The position numbers and the translations under genes are program-made. This document shows, piece by piece, positions 15,718 to 19,442 of a stretch of DNA of 19,442 nucleotides. The notes below the pieces were generated by a model. It was not told the DNA's origin. It saw nothing but the letters and a program-made list of their open reading frames with translations, and did no database searches. The DNA comes from Dehalococcoidia bacterium (lineage in GTDB: Bacteria; Chloroflexota; Dehalococcoidia; Dehalococcoidales; UBA1222): the NCBI GenBank assembly GCA_009776515.1, contig WRNP01000018.1:1-19442 (forward strand), in the 5' to 3' direction. Each line of letters starts with the position of its first letter. The first letter of the stretch is position 1.

Positions 15718-16643
15718 GCGGCACCTCCCACCAGTTCCAGAAAGATATCTTCCAGGCTGGGCATGACCAGTTCATAGCGCAGGAGTGCCGCCCCGCTGGT
15801 GGCGATGATTTGCGGTAGCGCTTTTTTAGCAGTGCTCACATCTTTCACCTGCACGCGTAGCACGGGCATTTGAGTGTCGGCTACTTTCTCGGCCCTGATG
15901 ACCCATGGTTGAGGCTCAATGGCTGATATAAGTCTGGCTGGGTCATCCTCCAGTTCAATCTCAAAGACGGAAGGCGCGTAGCGCGCCTGGAGCTGGATAA
16001 CCGAGGACACTGTCACCAGTTTGCCCTTATTTATGATGCCCACTGTGTCACACACTCGCTCAACATCGGAGAGGATATGGGTGGACATGAACACCGTGGT
16101 CTCATCTTTTAGTCTCAGGATGAGTTCCAGCACGTCTCGCCGGCCAATAGGGTCTAGCGCCGACACTGGCTCGTCTAGGAAAAGTACCCGTGGTCGGTTG
16201 ACCAAAGCTTGGGCGATACCCAGGCGCTGGCGCATGCCGCGGGAATAGCCTCCTACCTTTCTTTTGGCCGCCCCCGCCAGTCCCACCAGGGCGAGTAGTT
16301 CGTCCGCGCGCTCCCTGGCTACGGTGGAGCTTAGGCGGAAGAGATCGGCCGTAAAGAGCAGGTACTCTCGCCCAGTCATCCAGCCATAAAAAGCGGGCAC
16401 ATCGGGCAGATACCCTGCGCGTTCCTTGAGTTTGGGCATGCCTACTGCCACCCCGTCTATCCAGGCTTGGCCTGAACTCGGCTGTGCGAGGCCCATGAAA
16501 AGCCTCACCGCCGTGGTCTTGCCCGCCCCGTTTGGTCCCAGGAAACCGAAAACTGAGTGTGTCGGTACTTCTAGGCTGAGGTGGTCCAAGGCTACCACCG
16601 GCCCGTATTGTTTAGTTAGATTTTCACATCTTATAGCTGGCAA
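15714..16643 (-). CDS. ABC transporter ATP-binding protein
   Basis: This is the ATPase partner of the downstream ABC-2 permease. The 309-residue protein has Walker A GPNGAGKTT (36-44), signature YSRGMRQRL (133-141), Walker B VLFLDEP (153-159) and the switch histidine in STHIL (187-191). Residues after about 215 form the extra C-terminal domain common in this subfamily. It starts with TTG (16641-16643), supported by GGAGG five bases upstream (16649-16653). The order PLDc_N protein, ATPase, permease matches Bacillus subtilis yxlE-yxlF-yxlG, where the genes belong to the sigY operon. Confidence 0.93.
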   Translation of the reverse strand: MPAIRCENLTKQYGPVVALDHLSLEVPTHSVFGFLGPNGAGKTTAVRLFMGLAQPSSGQAWIDGVAVGMPKLKERAGYLPDVPAFYGWMTGREYLLFTADLFRLSSTVARERADELLALVGLAGAAKRKVGGYSRGMRQRLGIAQALVNRPRVLFLDEPVSALDPIGRRDVLELILRLKDETTVFMSTHILSDVERVCDTVGIINKGKLVTVSSVIQLQARYAPSVFEIELEDDPARLISAIEPQPWVIRAEKVADTQMPVLRVQVKDVSTAKKALPQIIATSGAALLRYELVMPSLEDIFLELVGGAA

Positions 16644-16687
16644 CGGAACCTCCTCTGAGAATGATGACGCGAACTTGACCGTGAGCT

Positions 16688-16942
16688 TCAGTCCCGGACG
16701 GCATCGTCTTCAGCCGGTTCGTCCCGGCGGCCGAAGATGAAATATGCCAGCGGCCCCATGAAATTGATGATGACCACGACCAATATCCAGACCACCTTGT
16801 TGCCGCCGGTCACGTGCCGGCGCTGGGCAATATCAATAACTGCCCAAACCATGAGGCCGATCTCAATTAGGGCAAGAGGGATGAGAAGCGGCAAGAGTTT
16901 TGCCCAGTCGATGTCGCCCATGTTTTTAATTAAGTCGCCCAT
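16688..16942 (-). CDS. PLDc_N-type two-helix membrane protein (YxlE-like)
   Basis: This 84-residue protein has two predicted membrane helices (about 17-38 and 49-70) and a charged C-terminal tail. The segment NKVVWILVVVIINFMGPLAYFIFGRR is characteristic of the phospholipase-D N-terminal (PLDc_N) domain, here standing alone without nuclease domains. GGAGG lies five bases before the ATG. It precedes the ABC ATPase by 44 bases. In B. subtilis the equivalent gene yxlE is a negative regulator in the sigY operon; a regulatory or assembly role with the transporter is inferred here. Confidence 0.85.
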   Translation of the reverse strand: MGDLIKNMGDIDWAKLLPLLIPLALIEIGLMVWAVIDIAQRRHVTGGNKVVWILVVVIINFMGPLAYFIFGRRDEPAEDDAVRD

Positions 16943-16998
16943 GTAAGCCTCCTAATTATTGATAATACTGAACCACTGCGGTTAAGATTGCGGCATAC

Positions 16999-17184
16999 TC
17001 ACTTCGTCTCCCCCGAGGAGAAAAACTTGCCTTTTTTGCGCCCTTTTACACATTCTGTAAGCAGGTACTCTATCTGACCGTTTATTGAGCGAAAATCATC
17101 TTCTGCCCAGGCGGCTAATTCCTTCCAAAGAGAATCAGCCACTCGCAGGAGTACTTGTTTTTTATCCTCGCCCCTTTTGGCCAT
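16999..17184 (-). CDS. Arc-like ribbon-helix-helix protein
   Basis: This 61-residue protein fits the Arc/MetJ ribbon-helix-helix fold: strand KQVLLRVADS (about 9-18), first helix LWKELAAWAEDDF, turn and second helix RSINGQIEYLLTECV, then a basic tail. The FRSINGQIEYLL segment is typical of small Arc-family proteins found beside SPFH genes. It starts one base after the stop of the SPFH gene, without its own Shine-Dalgarno, so translation is probably coupled. DNA binding and autoregulation are plausible, with the palindrome at 18211-18229 as a candidate operator. No toxin gene is evident next to it. Confidence 0.85.
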   Translation of the reverse strand: MAKRGEDKKQVLLRVADSLWKELAAWAEDDFRSINGQIEYLLTECVKGRKKGKFFSSGETK

Positions 17185-17185
17185 A

Positions 17186-18190
17186 TCAGTATAGCGAACC
17201 GCTGTTAACTACTGGCTGCGCATCCTTACTGCCGCAGAGTACAACAAGAAGATTGCTTACCATTGCGGCTTTTCTTTCCTCATCCAAGTGGACGATCTCT
17301 TTTTCGTTAAGCTTGGTGAGAGCCATTTCAACCATGCTAACCGCACCCTCGACAATCATCTGCCTTGCATCCACGATGGCAGTGGCCTGTTGGCGTTGAA
17401 GCATGGCAGCCGCTATCTCCGGAGCATACGCTAATTCTGTTATTCGTGCCTCAACAATCTCAAGGCCGGCGATATCCACTTTGGATTGGATTTCTTCTTT
17501 CAGCCTTTCGGCTATCTCCTGGCTGCTGCCCCGGAGAGATTTTTCACTCTGCTCACTGTCATCCGTTACGTCATACGGATAAAGCCTCACGATATTACGC
17601 AACGCAGAATCGCACTGAGTAGATAAAAACTCCATGTAGTTATCCACATTAAAAACTGCTTTCGCCGTGTTGACGACGCGCCAAATAACAACGATACCTA
17701 TAATGATAGGATTCCCAAGCATATCGTTTATCTTCTGTCTATCGTTGTTCAGGGTCATGGTTTTCAGAGAGAGCTCTTTCTTTTTTGACGATGCAGTCAT
17801 ATGCCTGCTGTGTTCTAGGCCTTCAGAACTCCCAACGTTGCCGCCCGTGATGTCCGCCGATGCGGGGATTAACGGCGTAACAAAAGGGTTCGTAAAGAAA
17901 AAGCCAGGCCCTTTGAGGGTGCCGTAATACTTGCCAAACAGGGTAAGCACCAGCGCTTCTTTCGGCTTTAGTACTTTAAGGCCACCAAGAAGACACCCGC
18001 CAGCGACGATGATGATAGACCCTGTGACTATGAGCGGTATATTTTCCTGAAGTGCGCCGTAAATAATAGCTATGGCTGAGCCGATAAAGGCGATGATGAG
18101 TAGTAGCATGACGGACATGCCGCTTGTCGCCCAGGCTATTTTCTCCTCCATAGATGGATTGGTATGTGCAATATTGGTACGCTCTGCCAT
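17186..18190 (-). CDS. SPFH/band-7 domain membrane protein
   Basis: SPFH proteins (stomatin, prohibitin, flotillin, HflK/C) form large membrane-bound rings or scaffolds. The 334-residue protein has a short polar N-terminus, two membrane helices (about 24-45 and 51-70), then the SPFH domain from KVLKPKEALVLTLFGKYYGTLKGPGFFF onwards. It ends with helical segments including AERLKEEIQSKVDIAGLEIVEARITELAYAPEIAAAML-type sequence. GGAGG is nine bases before the ATG. A consensus promoter lies just upstream and an Arc-like gene one base downstream. The physiological role is unknown. Confidence 0.92.
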   Translation of the reverse strand: MAERTNIAHTNPSMEEKIAWATSGMSVMLLLIIAFIGSAIAIIYGALQENIPLIVTGSIIIVAGGCLLGGLKVLKPKEALVLTLFGKYYGTLKGPGFFFTNPFVTPLIPASADITGGNVGSSEGLEHSRHMTASSKKKELSLKTMTLNNDRQKINDMLGNPIIIGIVVIWRVVNTAKAVFNVDNYMEFLSTQCDSALRNIVRLYPYDVTDDSEQSEKSLRGSSQEIAERLKEEIQSKVDIAGLEIVEARITELAYAPEIAAAMLQRQQATAIVDARQMIVEGAVSMVEMALTKLNEKEIVHLDEERKAAMVSNLLVVLCGSKDAQPVVNSGSLY

Positions 18191-18210
18191 CAGTCATTCC
18201 CTCCTGTGGA

Positions 18211-18229
18211 TGATATTGTTATAATATCA
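18211..18229. promoter_or_regulatory. Palindromic candidate operator at the SPFH transcription start
   Basis: TGATATT (18211-18217) and AATATCA (18223-18229) are perfect 7-bp arms around a five-base centre. The predicted minus-strand transcription start, near 18225-18230, falls at or beside it. Such a site is well placed for repression, possibly by the co-encoded ribbon-helix-helix protein. Confidence 0.45.
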
Positions 18230-18231
18230 TT

Positions 18232-18260
18232 ATCATATCGTCATATTTTTGCTCTGTCAA
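18232..18260 (-). promoter_or_regulatory. Promoter of the SPFH-RHH operon
   Basis: On the minus strand, TTGACA (18260-18255) and TATGAT (18237-18232) are separated by exactly 17 bases. This leaves a short leader of about 35-40 bases carrying the Shine-Dalgarno of the SPFH gene. Confidence 0.8.
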
Positions 18261-18368
18261 GCGAGCGGGAAATCATCAAAGCTCAAACAAGTTTTGGTCA
18301 TCTCCGCCTAATATACGCACCATATGGTAGGATGCCAATCTATCGCTTAGGCAATATGGGCAGATTGC

Positions 18369-18397
18369 TTGACAAGCGAATTAGGCTGTGCCATAAT
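18369..18397 (+). promoter_or_regulatory. Promoter of the zinc-ribbon gene
   Basis: TTGACA (18369-18374) and CATAAT (18392-18397) are separated by 17 bases. The predicted start is near 18404, giving a leader of about 100 bases before the TTG start codon. Confidence 0.75.
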
Positions 18398-18507
18398 CGC
18401 TGCCCAGGTGGCAAGTCGGGTTTTCCCAATCTTGGAATCAAGCGTTGTCTGGACCCAGGCCAGGGATGACAGACTTTAACCGAGTTTTTAAAGAAGGGAG
18501 GTCATCC

Positions 18508-18801
18508 TTGAGCTTCACGGATAAGACCCTTACCTGTGCAGATTGTCAGGCGGCGTTCACTTTCTCGGCGACTGAGCAGGAGTTCTATTCCAAGAAAGGC
18601 TTTACCAATGAGCCCAAGCGCTGTCCGACCTGTCGGGCAGCTAAAAAGCAGCGCCTTGGTGGTGAAGCCGGCCAGCGGCAGATGTTTCCTGCTGTCTGCG
18701 CCCAGTGTGGCATAGAGACCCAGGTGCCGTTTGAACCGCGCACCGGCCGCCCGGTCTACTGCAGCGACTGTTACAGCCGCACTAAGCCTATAGGGAGCTA
18801 A
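18508..18801 (+). CDS. Double zinc-ribbon (CxxC-x17-CxxC) protein
   Basis: This 97-residue protein has eight cysteines in four CxxC pairs: C10/C13 with C39/C42, and C64/C67 with C85/C88. The second set is exactly CxxC-x17-CxxC. Such small zinc-ribbon proteins are widespread in Chloroflexota and Firmicutes and have no firmly known function; nucleic-acid binding is assumed. The TTG start (18508-18510) is preferred over an upstream frame extension to 18445: GGAGG lies six bases before it, and SFTDKTLTCADC is the typical N-terminus of the family. No partner gene is evident. Confidence 0.88.
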   Translation: MSFTDKTLTCADCQAAFTFSATEQEFYSKKGFTNEPKRCPTCRAAKKQRLGGEAGQRQMFPAVCAQCGIETQVPFEPRTGRPVYCSDCYSRTKPIGS

Positions 18802-18826
18802 AACTCGGGGGAAAAAGTATTATACC

Positions 18827-18860
18827 CCAAAGGGGGCGAGATATATCTCGCCCCCTTTGG
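18827..18860. terminator. 34-bp perfect palindrome, probable bidirectional terminator
   Basis: Seventeen-base arms meet without a spacer at 18843/18844; the core is GGGGGCGAGATA and its complement. The transcript would form a long GC-rich hairpin 25 bases after the zinc-ribbon stop. A U-run is lacking apart from the TTT inside the right arm, so termination strength is uncertain. The symmetry would work in both directions. Confidence 0.65.
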
Positions 18861-18929
18861 CTTGACGCCCTTGCCGCTTAAAGCAAGGAAGCATGCGTCA
18901 AAGATTGACAGGGCAATCGGCGAAAGTAC

Positions 18930-18959
18930 TTTACAGGCGATCGCCAAAAGTGCTAGAAT
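18930..18959 (+). promoter_or_regulatory. Possible promoter of the small secreted protein
   Basis: TTTACA (18930-18935) and TAGAAT (18954-18959) are 18 bases apart and would start transcription near the ATG at 18969. Two imperfect copies of ATCGSCRAAAGT lie at 18916-18927 and 18940-18951, which could be a direct-repeat operator. Confidence 0.35.
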
Positions 18960-18968
18960 CAGAGCTGT

Positions 18969-19190
18969 ATGTATCTTTCGAAGACAAGGCTTGCTTTGGT
19001 AGCGGTGGCAGTCTCGGGACTGTGCCTGTCGGCGACGCCAACTCCGGCAGTTGCTAATTGCGTTACCGGCCCGTCCGTGGTGTCATCGGGGCAAGGGATG
19101 CAGAGCTGGGTTACGGAGAGCGCCTACCGGCTGTATGAGCTTCGCGGACACGAGTTCTGCGTGCGGCCAATGCAGTTACGTGGCGATTAG
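18969..19190 (+). CDS. Small putative secreted protein
   Basis: This 73-residue frame starts MYLSKTRLALVAVAVSGLCL and reads like a Sec signal peptide with a probable cleavage site after AVA (residue 29). It leaves a mature part of about 44 residues with two cysteines (C31, C64) that could form a disulfide. I recognise no family. There is no clear Shine-Dalgarno, and the putative promoter would give an almost leaderless mRNA. It could also be the 5' remnant of a longer, frameshifted gene. The signal-peptide pattern is the main reason to list it. Confidence 0.4.
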   Translation: MYLSKTRLALVAVAVSGLCLSATPTPAVANCVTGPSVVSSGQGMQSWVTESAYRLYELRGHEFCVRPMQLRGD

Positions 19191-19359
19191 TCCGCTACTC
19201 TTCTCGGATCACTTAGCCTGCGCTATGGTGCCTCTTGATAGTGAGGCGTGAGCGCGGCGGTTAGTGTTAGTTGCTCGTGCGGTTTTGTGCGTCGGCAGGC
19301 ACAAACTTAGCGGCTGGACAGGTAATCCCGCATATCAACGATAGGGCACCTCCGGTAAC

Positions 19360-19442
19360 TCATTTTCCCATTAGAGCATCTATGATTTCATCAACTTGGC
19401 AATTATCCGGCCAAGTTAGGGCAGCATCTGCTACCCTAAACC
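19360..19442 (-). CDS. Possible C-terminus of a minus-strand gene at the window edge
   Basis: From the right edge the minus strand reads an open frame of 26 residues, FRVADAALTWPDNCQVDEII then DALMGK, ending in TGA (19362-19360). The amphipathic DEIIDALMGK ending resembles a normal enzyme C-terminus, but the piece is too short to assign. The segment 19191-19359 before it shows only a short TTTGTGC/GCACAAA repeat (19284-19305). Confidence 0.3.
   Translation of the reverse strand, partial: FRVADAALTWPDNCQVDEIIDALMGK

Larger units (their letters stand above)
18191..18507. other. Divergent intergenic region with two promoters
   Basis: These 317 bases hold no credible gene. They contain the SPFH promoter and operator-like palindrome on the minus strand, and on the plus strand the zinc-ribbon gene promoter (18369-18397) with a leader of about 100 bases. 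The leader contains a small CTGG/CCAG stem near 18450-18465. An 11-bp near-palindrome GCTTGACAAGC overlaps the plus-strand -35. Confidence 0.6.

Noticed and set aside
16688..16942. Truncated phospholipase D / cardiolipin synthase
   Set aside because: Only the two-helix PLDc_N domain is present, with its own Shine-Dalgarno and a charged C-terminal tail. Stand-alone PLDc_N proteins beside ABC transporters are normal, so it is not a pseudogene.
16999..17184. Antitoxin of a toxin-antitoxin pair
   Set aside because: The fold fits many antitoxins, but the neighbouring genes are an SPFH scaffold and a PLDc_N membrane protein. No small toxin-like gene is adjacent.

Overview
The window (roughly 55-58% GC by eye) is bacterial chromosome. 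The fused str/S10 ribosomal operon, a one-operon shikimate pathway, and the SPFH, RHH and CxxC zinc-ribbon accessory genes suggest a Chloroflexota bacterium, probably Dehalococcoidia-like. This assignment is an inference from gene order and protein flavour, not from a search.

Region 1 (1-5668, minus strand) is a ribosomal operon read right to left: rpsL, rpsG, fusA, rpsJ, rplC, rplD, rplW and rplB, the last cut by the window edge. No tuf lies between fusA and rpsJ. A consensus promoter (5787-5815) drives it through a leader of about 110 nt with two hairpins. Further structured spacers precede fusA and rpsJ.

Region 2 (5932-14765, plus strand) is the main result: one transcription unit, aroF-aroB-aroD-aroEK-aroA-aroC-pheA-tyrA, with every shikimate step from PEP plus erythrose-4-phosphate to chorismate and on to phenylpyruvate and hydroxyphenylpyruvate. 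Several junctions overlap by 4-10 bp. Shikimate dehydrogenase and shikimate kinase are one fused protein. Between promoter and aroF is an unlabelled 33-codon leader peptide (5972-6073) containing YAYYWYFTF, followed by mutually exclusive RNA helices and a strong intrinsic terminator (6097-6129). This has the layout of a ribosome-mediated attenuator sensing Tyr, Phe and Trp together. The promoter lies so close to the leader ATG that the leader peptide is probably translated from a leaderless mRNA.

Region 3 (14959-18190, minus strand) reads SPFH/band-7 membrane protein, Arc-like ribbon-helix-helix protein, PLDc_N two-helix membrane protein, ABC ATPase, ABC-2 permease. The last three resemble Bacillus yxlE-yxlF-yxlG. 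A consensus promoter with a palindrome over its predicted start site lies upstream of the SPFH gene.

Region 4 (18191-19442) holds a divergently transcribed CxxC zinc-ribbon protein, a 34-bp perfect palindrome, a doubtful small secreted protein and the possible C-terminus of a minus-strand gene at the edge. I saw no tRNA, rRNA, CRISPR array or insertion sequence.
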